A DNA stretch of 64,000 bases from NCBI RefSeq assembly GCF_000143535.2, contig NC_037310.1, positions 2,852,001 to 2,916,000 on the forward strand, in the 5' to 3' direction. Numbering within the stretch: the first letter of the stretch is position 1; the number at the start of each line of letters is the position of its first letter. The stretch comes from Botrytis cinerea B05.10. Its lineage: Eukaryota > Ascomycota > Leotiomycetes > Helotiales > Sclerotiniaceae. The notes under the pieces were generated by a model, which worked only from the letters and a program-made list of their open reading frames with translations, was not told the origin of the DNA and did no database searches. Of this stretch, positions 21,909 to 34,456 are shown piece after piece. The translations under genes were made by a program, and so were the position numbers.

Positions 21909-23017
21909 AATAAAGATGTGCGGAAAACCATCGAGGTTTTCGCACATATTGGGCGGTGTTGATCTCACGCCTTCTACCTGCTGGAAAACTTGGGACCATC
22001 AGGAGCGAGAAAATACGAGTTGAGAACCATCTGCTACACAACGGTAGGAAATCTTTAAACAACTCCTATTGAGTATTTGCCTCAAGCTTTCCACGCTAGA
22101 AACCCAGTCAATTTCTCACCAACCCCAGAAAGATCCCATATCTCCGTACTTCATGTGCAACCACGCAGAATCTAGAAATATGTATCCATTCATGGATCCA
22201 GCCCCTTTCTTAGCGATTTCCCGCTCCCAAACGCACACACAATCCACCGACGCTTTCTCAGCCACCAGTTGTTTTTGACATCCATCTCCAAAGTATCTAT
22301 CTATCTTATTTTACATATTAGCCCAGATGCGAATCTTCCCAACGCCTATCGATTTTACGCTAGATGATTAATGATTACTCACCTTCTGTCAATATGGAGG
22401 AGATCTCTCGCACATGGACTGATAATATCTGTTCCTTCCGGAAACCATCCAAAATTACGAATACAAACACCATTAATTTTCGCAGATCGAGAACGTCCGT
22501 GGTATTTTTTGAGTCTTGGTCAACTTATCTCATAGACCGTGATTTACAGACTAAGAGAGAACTTCGAATATGGCTCTCGATCTCGCTGAGAAATAGGGTG
22601 GTAGGTTTCTCAATACGATGATATTGTTACCCGTTCACTTCCGGCTTCGCTTGTAGTTGTGGACTCTATTTCACGTATTTGATGTTGGGACAAACTTCAC
22701 GTTGATCACGGAAATTTTCAAGTATGTATCTTGCAACCCACAGATATGGAACCACAAAGACTTTGGCGGTGAACGTATTTGTCTGTATGAATCAGTTTTG
22801 TTCGAGGGTGAGGCAACTCTATCATTCAATATCAATATGGTAGTCACAAGTACACACTCAAGTTGTATCAGAAAATGGATTGACAATCGAGTAAATCCTA
22901 AAGCTTTAATGCATAACTAATTATAGAAACCCACAAAGAACATCCAGTTCCTGGTACTTTGGAAATCCGCACACTTTCTTCAAAGAGCTGGCTCCACAGA
23001 TCCTCCATACACTCCAA
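21909..23017. other. Convergent intergenic region, no gene seen
   Basis: A 1.1-kb region between the hydrolase gene (plus) and the N-demethylase-like gene (minus). The open frames at 22364-22621 and 22657-22920 are AT-rich and not recognisable as proteins. Confidence 0.55.
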
Positions 23018-24607
23018 CTAAAATCCTTGCCGCCTATGCCACTTCTCCTCCCACCCCGGAAAATATGGGCTCTCAGCCAACGTCTCCTCTTTCCAAGTTT
23101 CCTCTCCCTCCTGCGGCACTACTAATCCCTTCTCGACCTGTTCCTTTGCCCACATCGCCATCGTTGGTATAACAACATGCTCTACATGCCAAGTTCCCTT
23201 ATATTCCATCATACTCTTCTTTCCCTCCTTCAGAATCTTGCACAGCAATGCTGGTATATATGGTTCATCCCGGAACTCCGTCACTGGCGTAAAGAGCGCT
23301 TTGAAATTAAACACCACGCCTCCACTCAACGGCAATCGTCTTAAGGTCTGCCAATCCACTCTCAAATTACACTCTTCGATAGTCAAACCTTCCTTCTGGA
23401 TTTCTCTCAATTTCTCATGCGGGTGACCGGCTGGCATAAACAAAGGAGAATCAATCTCCAGACCCCAGCTACCACGTTGAATCGGAGCGTCGGCGGACAT
23501 TTTGGTGAAGAAGCGATCCATACTAAACGACATTTTTTCTTTGTAATCTGGGATGGGCTTATGAATAGCATCGAGCTTCAATCCAATTTTAGTGGCAACG
23601 TTCCAGCCCAGTGAACTGCAGATGACGCCGGCGCGGAAATAGTACATTCCATCTTCATCATTTCTCATTACGATTGCGAAATCTTCGGGGACATTGTTAA
23701 GCAGGACGTGGAGAGGATGCATGGATTTAATTTCAGTTGTAGTTTTGAGGAGAGCATTGTGGAAAGTTCTTTTATCGGCCGAAAGGGAGAAATATGCCGG
23801 GTAGCGTGCGCAATAGAATTGCAGACACATTTCCATAAGTTCTTTGGTGACAAGTTCGCTTCCTGGGAGGTAATCAAGAACCATTTTGCCGTATTGTTTG
23901 AATAATCCTTGACGTTCAGCGATGCGGGAACAATATGTATTTTCGATCTCGAGCCACCAGTCAGATTCCATTTTTTGAAAAGCTAAAACATTGTTAGTAT
24001 ATTTTGAGTAATGTTCGGGTTTATAATTACACATGGTCTGGTGGTATTGCCATCGTATAGGTCTGTATGGTCTAGGAAGCGCTTTTTCAGGATTGAATCC
24101 TTCGTAGGGCTGTGGCAATGGAACTCCGGCTAAGATATCATAAGGTGGGAAGTCGCCCATAGCATTAATTTCCTGAGTGGAAAACCCCATAGGTGTATAT
24201 TTTGGAGTTTCAAAGCCGAGTGTATAAGATTGAGTCATGGGTAATTTGTTCTCTGCCATGTGTTCAGCTGATGGGTTATTCGAGGTCAAGATGGTGCCGA
24301 ATCGCGGAGGAATGCATTTCGCAACATCTGGGAGCGTGAAACGTCTGGAGGGAGGCAATGCATCGTAGTAACTTGGAGTTTTGCTGGTGGAATTCAACGA
24401 TCTGTCGGTAACCTTTTTGCTTGGAGACAAGGAACGAGGTGGTGTTGCCGACGTAGACGCACGTCGATGTTTAATATGAAGTTTGTTGAATAGGGACTTG
24501 TGCCAATTTTGGGAATACATAAGCGTAATCACTGTGAGTAAGAAGCCTATCACACCAAGACCAAGAGGCCATTGGTTGGATATCAAAGAGGTATCGATCG
24601 CGATCAT
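23018..24607 (-). CDS. Haem-dependent oxidative N-demethylase-like protein (DUF3445) with N-terminal transmembrane helix
   Basis: A single-exon gene; from the ATG at 24607 it gives 529 aa. The frame stays open upstream to 24871, but those 88 residues look like translated leader, and 24607 directly precedes the membrane helix QWPLGLGVIGFLLTVITLMY (residues about 11-30). After a Ser-rich linker the catalytic region runs from about residue 170 to the end: RPIRWQYHQTM, LVTKELMEMCLQFYCARYPAYF, LHVLLNNVPEDFAIVMRNDE, YYFRAGVICSSLGWN, and a C-terminal block including LRVDWQTLRRLPLSGGVVFN. This order and spacing match the HDOD/DUF3445 family, whose bacterial members remove methyl groups from dimethylamine using haem. 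The substrate of the fungal proteins is not known. Membrane anchoring suggests an ER or other endomembrane location. Confidence 0.8.
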   Translation of the reverse strand: MIAIDTSLISNQWPLGLGVIGFLLTVITLMYSQNWHKSLFNKLHIKHRRASTSATPPRSLSPSKKVTDRSLNSTSKTPSYYDALPPSRRFTLPDVAKCIPPRFGTILTSNNPSAEHMAENKLPMTQSYTLGFETPKYTPMGFSTQEINAMGDFPPYDILAGVPLPQPYEGFNPEKALPRPYRPIRWQYHQTMCNYKPEHYSKYTNNVLAFQKMESDWWLEIENTYCSRIAERQGLFKQYGKMVLDYLPGSELVTKELMEMCLQFYCARYPAYFSLSADKRTFHNALLKTTTEIKSMHPLHVLLNNVPEDFAIVMRNDEDGMYYFRAGVICSSLGWNVATKIGLKLDAIHKPIPDYKEKMSFSMDRFFTKMSADAPIQRGSWGLEIDSPLFMPAGHPHEKLREIQKEGLTIEECNLRVDWQTLRRLPLSGGVVFNFKALFTPVTEFRDEPYIPALLCKILKEGKKSMMEYKGTWHVEHVVIPTMAMWAKEQVEKGLVVPQEGEETWKEETLAESPYFPGWEEKWHRRQGF

Positions 24608-26202
24608 CGTGTCACTTGCAGACCATCGATAAGTGTCAAGCTTTCCGTACTTTTGTGAGATGTGTTGTGAAGGAAATAACGTAGATGAACCTCGTTGTAC
24701 GCTTGGAATGTGTGATAGATACAAGTGTAGACACTTAGTATTTGAGGTGAGATGGAGATGGTATGAGAGGATACTTGATAGAAAGACTGTCAACACATCA
24801 AGTACGCAGCTGTAAATGGATAAAAAATGCGATACAATCAGGCTATAACATATCGTAAGAAAAGCCTTCAATGAATAGACGAAGAAGCGAGATAATGGCT
24901 CTGGGAAGAAGTATACTTTGAAATCTAACGTTAAAGCTACACCGAGCGCTGAAGATGAGAATCTGCTTCAAATATAAACACAGACACCTTCTTGAAATAC
25001 CTTTGATACCCCAAAAGCATATAAGCTTCGACCGTGGACAGAGCCATCTCGATTAGGGAAAGGAAATCGTGATAGACGAAAGAGCCATCATGATCAGATT
25101 GTAAAACTCGATCCAAGTGGACGAGATAAAAAGAAGAGGTGGTGTGCAGCGTTCTCCACTCACTTCTGTTCCCCTCAGTACTACACACGAACTACGTAGA
25201 TGTACCATACAAGGAAACGTCATATCGTAGTATCTGGCACCCAAGCACCCGAGTATGATATGGCTGAAGATAAATGTCCTAGTGACTCTCTCAAACGATA
25301 AGACTCCTTATCTACTGGCTCTACATGTAACCAAACAACAGCCATGAGTAACCAACGTTAATCGTTCATAACCACTCGTAAACTCGGAATTCCAACAGTT
25401 CAACAGGATAAAATAACCTAGCTTGGCTAAGCGTATATTGGCAACTCCGACATCCCGTGCGAATGGGACCCACCATGCTTTCCCGATTACTATATTCAGC
25501 GAATTGTTCCCTTTAACTTGATTTTGGCAGGTGCTTTACTTGTGCGGAGTACAGTACTCGGGATACAAAAGGAAGAAGTCTTGCATCGCATCGATCGTAT
25601 CAGTCGCATCAATCGTGTCAATCGTATCGCATCATGTGACTTACTGACATGACAGCATAGACTTCAGATACAATGAGAATGAGAATGAGATACGATTTCT
25701 ACTCTTCAATCAAATCATGATGCTCAGACTAGTAGTACGCATCGGTGTTGGAAATTGTGATTTGGAGGTTGACTATTGGCTATTGTAATGTGAGTGAGTA
25801 TTTAGTAGAAAATTTTGGAAGGTGTGAAGTCCCGGATTGGTAGAGCATTTAAAAATATCTTATTGGTGGTGATTTCTCAAACTTGACGTGTACAGTACTT
25901 TGCCGCAGACAGTATAAAATATTAAAAAAAAAAAAACATAGTAATGGTATACAGTATAAGAGAACGACGAGACCATCTCTGCAACCATCAGTGTCTTGTA
26001 ATTCAAGACCTGATGAATCCCCTGATGAATCCCCTGATATTCAAATCTTTCCAAAGCCTCTTCGCTCGCTACAATAACAAGAAGATATAACACGAGAACA
26101 ACATTAAAATACATACGCTCATACTACCCAATTCCCATAACCAGAATAACATAGAAGGTCGTATCTTCATATCTCATTTCGTAATAAAATCATTCCATTT
26201 CA
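24608..26202. other. Intergenic region, no gene seen
   Basis: Upstream region of the N-demethylase-like gene and 3' flank of the giant WG-repeat gene. Contains CATCGATCGTATCAGTC-type partial repeats at about 25588-25632, a GAATGAGAATGAGA run at 25676-25690, and two copies of a 12-mer (CCTGATGAATCC) at 26009-26033. Open frames here are short and unconvincing. Confidence 0.55.
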
Positions 26203-29200
26203 TTAAAACACACCATATTTCTTCAAACGGCCAAAGAGGCCACCAGAAGCACTTGGCGCGCGGGACGTCTCAAAACCGGAGTCTCTCTGGCTTTCTCGTA
26301 CAGGATCTTCTTGACTGCCTTCCGAGCTTCTTATAGGCTTCTCTGCCTCCTTCTTTTCGCGTCTTCTTTCATCTCTTCTTCGTTGTCTATCATCATTATT
26401 TCCCGTTGGCCTTGTCTTTCTCATTCGTTTTCTTTCAGCCTCTCCACCAACTGTATCATCAACAGGGGATGCTTCACCGGTGGGAAAGTTAGGTGGAGGA
26501 GGTGCATCCGCATTTTCTCTTACCCAAGAATCTGTACCGTTATGAGGCCAAGCTGGAGTCTTGGGCGTTGAAGGACTGTAGACTGGGCCATCTGCAGGAA
26601 TGAATTCCGGCTCTGGAGCTGGAGCAGACTTGCGACGCGATTTTCGAGGATCTGATTTTACCCACTCTTCATGCTTTTGTGGACGTGCTTCGTCGTCATC
26701 AACTCTGTGACTGCGTCGATGTTTAGAACGCGGTAGATCTTCGCCTCGTGGCTCGACGTCTGCTGGCGCAGCCTCTCTCTCTTTTCTGGCTCTTCGGCGT
26801 TTAGCACGTTCGGCGTCTTTTGCCTCTCGTTCTTGTTCAGCAAATTTGGCAGCTTCGTCAGCACGTCGTTTCTCTCGTTTAGCTTTAGCAGCTCGTCGTT
26901 CTCTACGCTCGTCTTCTTCTTCCTCGCTTCGCTGGCGCTCTCTTTTTGGCTCCTCCTTTGCCGCTCGTGCATCCCCCGTACCTCTTTTATCGGCATCACG
27001 TTGGGCCCTCTTTGCGCGGCGAACTCTTCTTGCCTCTTGATCTTCCTCAGAAATGGCACCTGTCATCGTGACATCAATTTCGGGACCTACATCTCTGGAA
27101 GATCGTCCAGTTTTTCGTTCATTCCGTCTGTATGCACGGTTCTCATCTTCAGCTGGGGCCGTGCTTCGACGTTTAACGTCTGGTCGATCCTTTTCTTTGT
27201 CTTTCTTCCCGAAAACGCCACCAAAAATGCCACCCAACCCAGATTTGCGAGCACTTGAATCAGTTCTTTTAAGTCCAGGTGTACCTGGGAATCCAGAGGG
27301 GCCCCCTTGTTCTTCCATGTCAACGTCGTCTTCTCGTCTTCTTTGTTGATACGCTCTAGCAGTAGCAGTCCAGTCTGTGGTAGGCATGGTCTTCCTTCGA
27401 ATTGGTATATCCATGGGTGGCGGAGGCATAGGTACAGATGGTAGCGCTTGCCCATCAAACATTGAGTCATCAGTTACCTTTGATTTTCCTTTTCTATCGC
27501 GACTAGATCTGTGACGAATAGGATCTGCCACGTCATCATCTACCACGTCATCTTCTTCATAATCGAAGTTAGCACAAGTAATAATTATGGTACCCTAATG
27601 GGTCTACGTACCACGTGATGGCCTGGTCTTTTCGGACTTGCTTCTTGAAAGCTTGCCAGGAACACCGATACCAAACATTTTTGCAGCTTTTGCGGACATT
27701 GGAGGAGGCTCACGAGAATCATCGGGAATTGGAGTTGGATAGTTGAAGCTTTCCATGTTGACAGATTGTCGGCGTGAGCTTGTCCTACTCACACTTGGTC
27801 GCTTTTCAGACTTTGAATTAGACCTCGATAGTGGAGTAGCGGGTCCAAACATATTCGAAATACCCCTAGAAACTGGTGGTCTATTATCTCCCTTGGAGGA
27901 TTTATCTGCTTTATCCGAAGATGAATCTTTTGATGATGAAGTTTTCTCTTCTCTAGTAGACGATCTTCTAGATTTAGAGTGCCGAGGGTCAGACTCTCTG
28001 GTAGATCTTCTTTCCTCTCTAGTGATTTGAGGCTCATCAGATCTACGCTCACGGTCTCTGGATGACTTTTTCTCCCTTTCTTCCTTGCGAGGCTCTGCTC
28101 CCCACGCTCCCCAGGAAGATCCATCGCGAACGACTCGAGGTCGTTCTTTCTTAGAGGGCTTGTGATCCGAGTCTTGTTCTGGTTCCAGTTCTACTTCAGG
28201 GGGTGGTGTCGGTGGTTCAATGGGCACAGGAGGTGCTCTAGAAGATTCCTTAGTCTTGCTATGTTTGTTCCTATTCTTTTTTTGAATTGGCATCTCGACA
28301 ATATCAATAATTTCGTCACCGTATGGAGAGTCCGGGAATGCACCGGGAAGAAGTTCCGGATCTTCCAACCTTTCCTTGTCCCTTCTGGAAGACTTTGATT
28401 TTCTCCTTTCTTCCTTGGTCGGCGCGGGCGGCGCAACAGGTGGGGGTGGAGAAGGTGCTGGGAAATATTCATCTATTTCTTCCTCAGATCCATGAGGCTC
28501 CTCAGGGGGTTTGTTCGCTTCAAATGCTCTTAACCTATCAGCGATGGTACCTCCAACTGGTTTATTTAATAAGCTTGACTTTATTGATGGTGGTGGCCAT
28601 TTGGTTGTCGTGTCGTTGTTCTTGGAAGAGGTTTCTGGGCGCATCGCTTTGTCAGCAATCGCAATCTCCTCTGATCCCGTGCCCCAAGCCATAAGATTCT
28701 TAGTGGATGCCTCGGCAAGATTAGTCTTACCAAATTCACTATTATCCTTGTTCGGTGATGGCTTCTCTATCACTGGTGATTTTTTAGGAGCCCCCCAAAA
28801 ACTAAAAGCTTGAGATGCTGGCTTTGTGGTTGTTGCGCGACTACCTAATGCTAGAATTTCATCTACTTCTTCCTGGGTTGGTTCTAGGTCTTCATCTGGT
28901 TCCGGTGTTGGAGCTTTCGTTGGTACTGGCGGCGAGGGCGGCGGTGGTGGTGTTGGAGGGAGAGGTTCTGGCTCTTTGCTGTGTTTAGACTTCTTACCCT
29001 TACTTGACTTTGATTCCTTTCTAAGCCGTCTAGAAGCTTCGGCCTCCTCTCGGAGAGCTTGCTTCTCCGCTTCTCTCTTGACACGCTCCAGTTCTTCTGC
29101 TGCAGCCTCTTCTTCCTCTCTGATAATTCGTTCTTCCTCTTCTCTTGCTCTTTCCTCCTCAGCTTCCCGAGCAGCTTGTTCTTCGGCCTCTTTAGCAGCT

Positions 29201-32200
29201 TGTTCTTTTTCAGCTTCCAGCTTTGCTAATCGATCGACTTCTCTCTGTTGTTTCTTTGTCAATTTGACTTTCGGCTTGGCTGCTTTAGCTTCTTCTTCTA
29301 ATCTTATGGCTTCAACCCTAGCTTGCTCTTCTGCTTCCAAAGCCTCGGCCTCGAGTCTCGCTTGCTCTTCAGCTTCGATTCGTTCTTGCTCCTCGGCTTC
29401 AAGTCTTGCTTGCTCTTCAGCTTCTAACCTATCTGCCTCTTCTTGCTCTTCCTTCAATTTTCTTTCAGCCTCCTCCTTTTCAGCCTTTCTTCTAGCTTTC
29501 TCAGCCGCCTTGTCAGCTTCTTTTTGCTCCTTCTTGCTGAGTTTGACAGGTGGAGATTCTTTCTCCTTGGACTTCGATTTCTTTGATGAAGATCCAAAGC
29601 CCCACAAGTTATCTGTTTCGGGTTCTGCTGGGGGTGTTGGGGGTGGAGGTGGGGCTTCAATCTCAAGAACATTCTTTTTCTTGCTCTTTTTCTCACTCTT
29701 TTTATCTGGTTTGCTACCCGAGGCAAGACCCCATATTGAAGTCCAATCGTTTTTGGGAGGCTCTGGTTCAGATTCAGATTCTGATTCGGATATTTCGGCC
29801 TTCGCTTTCTCTTCCGCTTCAAGCCTTTCTCGCTCTTCCGCTTCAAGCCTTTCTCGCTCTTCCGCTTCAAGTCTTTCTCGCTCTTCTGCTTCGAGTCGTT
29901 CTTGCTCAAGTTTCTCTTGTTCCTCAGCTTCGAGTCTTTCTTGTTCCTCGGCTTTTAATCTAGCTGCTTCCTCTTCCTCTTCTATCAATTTTCGTTCAGC
30001 TTCTTCTTTTTCAGCCTTCCTTCTAGCTCTATCCGCCTCTTTCTGTTCTTTTTTGTTAAGTTTGACTGCTGGTTTAGATGAAACCGGACTGAAAAAATCA
30101 TCAAATTTAGATTCCTTGAATGATTCAGGTTTGGGAGGTTCTTCGATAAGGTTCTTCTTCTTCTTCTTATCTTTCGAAGAAAGACCCCATCCCATGAAAT
30201 CATCAACAGCTGGTGGGGCGTCTGGTACCGGTGGAGGTGACATGGGCTCCTCGAACTCATCAACAGGGAGTAGAGATTCTTCTCTGCTTTTGGTATTTTG
30301 TCCCCAATTCATCCAATCGCCATCATTATCTGCAGGTTCTATGGCTTCATATATCGGCTTACTCTCAGGCTCGGGCGAAGGCTCCTTATTTTTGTTCCCC
30401 TTCTTTTTATCCCTCTTGGAACTAGAAGCAAATCCCCAGCTGAAATCGTCCATAACAGCTGGAGGTGGGTCAGGAGCCGGTGCAGGTATAGGTTCGTCAT
30501 AGTCGTCAATGGGTCTGGGTTCTTCGGTGCTCTTCTTGCTCTTCTTCCTATCTTTGTCCTTGCTAGAGATCCTGTCCTTCTCCTTGCTCGAAGTTTTCTC
30601 CTTCTTTTTGCTGGAGGTGAGAGCACCCCAAATACCTACAGATTCAACAGATTTTGGGGCCGGTTCGAGTTCTGCGTCTTTGAATTCTTCTTCAAATGGC
30701 TCCTCATTTTTCTCTTTGTTGTTAAATCCCCAATCAAAGCCACCAGTCGCTGGAGCAGATGGCGAAATTTCATCTTTGGATTTCTTTTTCTTGTCTTTCG
30801 TAGAACTATTGAGCCCCCATGAGTCCCACACTTGAGTTTCCTCTGCAGTTTCATCGTTTTCTAACTCCTGTTCGGGTTCAGGTGGCGGCGGTGTTGGTGC
30901 CTTCACAACTTCAGGTTCCATAACAGTGTTCCTACCTTTCTTCTTTCTTTCTTTCTTGGACAACTTGGGTCCCCAGATTGGCTCGGGCTGTGTTGGTTCG
31001 ATTACCGGCTCCGGTACAGGTTCGGGATCTGGTGTGGGCTCTCTTTCGGGCTCTATAGGAGGAAGCGGCTCTTCTGTGACTTTCTTCTTTTTCTTTTCCT
31101 TTTTACCAATTCCCCATCCCCAGCCACCCTCATCTTCTTTCTCATCCTCTTCTTCTTTACTGTCCTCAATCACAGGTTCGGGCTCCGGTGGTTCAATGAC
31201 TGGCGGCGGTTCTTCTACTTTTGGTAGTTCGTCAATAATTGTATTCTTCCTATTTTTTTTCTTACCCGATTTAGTATTGCCCCAAGCAGAAATTGACTCT
31301 TCCTCTTTAGCCCATTCACGAACAGGGTCGGGCTCTAGATCTTTTTCGGGCTCGGGTATAGGATCCGGTGGAGGTGATTCTTCTGGTTTTGATGTTTCAG
31401 CAAGTTTTTCCTTTTTCTTTTTGGTCTTCCTGGATATTTTTCCAAAGTTCGAGGCTTCTTCCATGGGGGCAGGCTCAGGAGGAGGAGCGGGCGATTTCTC
31501 TTCTACAAGAGGCGCTTTGAGAGGCTCCACAACAGGCTCGACTACGGCTTCCATTTTGGGGGGATCATTGATTTTGGGGGTTTCATTGGCTGCTTTACCT
31601 TTCATCTTTTTGCTTGTAGCACCCCAGGCACCCCAAGCAGCGTCGTCCGAAGCAGGAATATTGATGGGTTGCGGAGGCTCCACTTTGGCTTCTTCTTTTG
31701 GGGCCACTTCAAACCTATCTACCGCTGAAGCTACGGTGCCTCTAACTTTCTTCTTCCTCTCTTCTTTCTTGGAAAGACCAACACTAAATCCAACGTCTTC
31801 TTCTGGTATCGGGTCGGGTTTCGGTTCAGGCTTTTGCTCGGGCTTTTTTTCGATTTTTCGGGAATCTGTTAAGCTGCGTTTAGTTTCCTCTTGACCAAGA
31901 GCACCGAGTGTTAATCCCAGGCCTTGATTTTCGGGCTTACCACGTTCATTACTCCAAGGATTGTTGGTATCCTCGGTGGCCTTGTTCACTGGAGATGGTG
32001 TCCTGGCGCTGGTTGTGCTCCCAATGCCCCATCTAGACACTCCAGTCATCCAACTACTACCCCAACCGCCTAGAACGCCGGGTAACTTTGGGCTTGCAGT
32101 GCTTCCACCAGAGTCCAGATTCAGGTCAGGCTTTGGCTTATCATCCAATTTAATGTCGTCAAATGATTCGGCAATCTTTATCTCAGGAGCGGGAGGGGGC

Positions 32201-33159
32201 GGAGGTGGAAGAGGGTCTGGTTCCGGCTCGACATTTCTTCCCTTTTTCTTCTTCTTCTCCTTCTTAGTCGTTAAAGTGTAGCTGTCCGGTATGTTTTCGG
32301 TAGCCCGTTCAGCAATTTTCTTTGCTTCTCTTCTCTCCTGCTCTCTCCTCTCTTCTTCTTTTCTCTCCTCTTCCATCCTTTCTGCCTCTATCCTCTCTTC
32401 CTCTTTTCTCTCTTCCTCTTTTCTTTCCTCCTCTCTCCTCTCCTCCTCTCTTCTTTCCTCCTCTCTCCTCTCCTCCTCCTTTTTGTCATCTCCCCCGTTG
32501 CCAGAACCACTTCCATTAGCTCCAGCATCGCCATTATTACCATCGTCATCATTTTTCTTAATGCCATCATCTCCATCGTCTTCCTTGAGTCTGTATACGG
32601 GCGCATTGTTCTTAGCATTTGCCTTCTTACTCTTCTTCCCCGCCGCCTTAAACCCATCTTGGAAGCTGAAATCGACCGAGGGGTTTAATCTAGGATCGTC
32701 AAATGGTAATGGTTCACGTATTCTGTCTAGCGAATTTCGACTGGTGGGGTGTTTAATGTAGTATTGCGACTGTGACTTGGCGAGGGAATTAGTGTCGTGT
32801 AGGTCTTTAATGTTCTCTTTGTCGCCTCGTGCAGATTTATAACATTGCCACCTTGGGAGTAAACTTGCGGTTCTCAATCTTTCATTTATTCCCCTGCAAG
32901 AACTGGCTTGTATCGAATGGAGGTTCTCGCCCTGTAAACGGTGTTAGAGATCTATGCCAAAAATACCAAAATAACCCAAGCACAAAAGTCGCCATGTTGT
33001 GATAAATGAATGAAAATCGAATCGTTTCCATATGGCTGCTTGAACTTCAATATATGTATGCAGTGGGCTCGGGTTATTTCTAATCTCGCCCCCGGTGCTC
33101 GCGACCATTTTATGAATTCCACCAGTTGCACTGCGCCAGTCTGCTCTAGTCGCAGACAT
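26203..33159 (-). CDS. Giant low-complexity protein with about 17 Trp-Gly motifs and charged single-helix tracts (2261 aa, three exons)
   Basis: Model on the minus strand: 33159-33046, 32931-27612, 27554-26203; 6786 nt in frame. The two large open stretches are one gene: CGTG|GTACGT donor, GTGCTAAC branch point, GAAG acceptor. The first exon is less certain (weak GTTCAA donor; strong CTAAC...TTTACAG acceptor). The protein repeats a unit made of an acidic/proline linker, an aromatic-WG motif and a Lys-rich run, for example FSWGFASSSKRDKKKG, FMGWGLSSKDKKKKK, GGWGWGIGKKEKKKKK, NLWGFGSSSKKSKSK. Between units lie E/R/K-rich tracts (coded at about 32.29-32.49, 29.79-30.06, 29.04-29.55 and 26.76-27.05 kb) typical of single alpha-helices. 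It ends GGLFGRLKKYGVF, a conserved-looking tail. No enzyme domain seen. Function unknown; a scaffold is likely. WG repeats can act as Argonaute hooks, but this is only an idea here. Confidence 0.75.
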
Positions 33160-34395
33160 CGAATTGAAACCATATAGAAATTATTGTATGCATACCAATC
33201 GCGAATGAAATATATCTTTCTGTGTTTGCGAAGCCTCCCAAGCCTTTGCAATGAATCTCAGCCTTATGCGAATATCCCCCTCATCCCATCCAATCGTCCA
33301 AGGAAAGGTCGTATTCAATCCACAATCGCCTCCGTACAACAAAACCTCAACCGCTGCCATTGTGGATATTCAAACTTTGGTGATGGCAGGAAGATGTCCA
33401 ATTCATCGAAACTGTGAGGTACTCGGCATGAGCGCAATCTGAAGAGGGGGGGCTGGCAAAGTGGGATCCGCTTCGAATGCGTGGCACAAGGGCAAGAGAT
33501 ATCGGAAAAGGAAAAAAAGAAGATTGAACAAGGCTGAGAGGATACAATTCCACAGTACTGTGAAGTGGGAGTTAATGTATAGTTAGTAGTCCAAAGAGGG
33601 TATGATATGGTATGGTATGTGTGGTATGAGAAGAACTTCGGACGTGGTCACACGTTGAATATTGCCCTGGTCGTTTGTATCCTGCGTTAATTCTGAGACA
33701 TTCAATCAGGTATCTGCGCTGAGAGTGTTGATCCCCCCCCAAGGAAACCCTTATCGAGACCCCTATCCGTGCCACTTCAATATACCTAGATGTAAAACAT
33801 TCGACGTTTATATATATATATATGTATATGTTCATCTGAAAAGGTGAATCAGTCTCGAGGTTGAAGAGGTTCTGTAGAATAGATCAAAGGATGGATTCAG
33901 ACCGACAAAAGGATGTTTACATTGACCAACGATACTTCATGGAACTAATCGAGCCATGTACGGTTATAGTCATGCATTGTGCAAGGACGCCTTCACACAC
34001 CTGCAGTCGTCGAATGGGACAAGAAGAACACACGGTGACTGGTGAAGTTTCCACTTTTTACTTGTACTTCGTAGAGGATGCGGGTACAAGCAGGGACGGA
34101 CAGGCAACTAATAGGCCCAAGTGAAATCGGTAGGGCAGGTAGATCTGTGGCAAGCGTGCTGTGTGTGGATATCAGATAATGATTGGTATGACTTGGGAAC
34201 ATTCATATGTGAGGTAAAGGTAGAAGAGGGAGAAGGGGTAGTACAGCATGCATTTTGACATGTATTTCTAAATGATTATGTTTGTGTGACACGATGCATA
34301 ATACATATGAGATTTTTATACACATATTCTATATATAATCGCTGACCTCGCCGTGAGCGTGGACGAGGGTCAATTTCATGTGCATCGATCGTTGT

Positions 34396-34456
34396 TGTCA
34401 ATTGTCAATTGTCAATTGTCTGTCTTGTCTGGTCTGGTCTGGTCTGGTCTGGTCTG
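34396..34456. repeat. Two adjacent microsatellites, (GTCAATT)3 and (TCTGG)5
   Basis: Three copies of a GTCAATT unit run directly into TGTCTTG and then five TCTGG-type pentamers. Both are simple tandem repeats in the divergent promoter region. Confidence 0.8.

Noticed and set aside
24608..24871. N-terminal extension of the N-demethylase-like protein (ATG at 24871)
   Set aside because: The 88 extra residues are hydrophobic but unlike the family. The ATG at 24607 directly precedes a good membrane helix, so I took it as the start; not fully excluded.
28826..30502. 558-aa open frame on the plus strand
   Set aside because: It lies antisense to the WG-repeat gene. Its Ser/Phe/Leu-rich composition is what the Glu/Lys/Pro codons of the sense strand give when read in reverse; no ATG context or domain supports it. 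The same applies to 30926-31894, 31961-32281 and 32291-32761.
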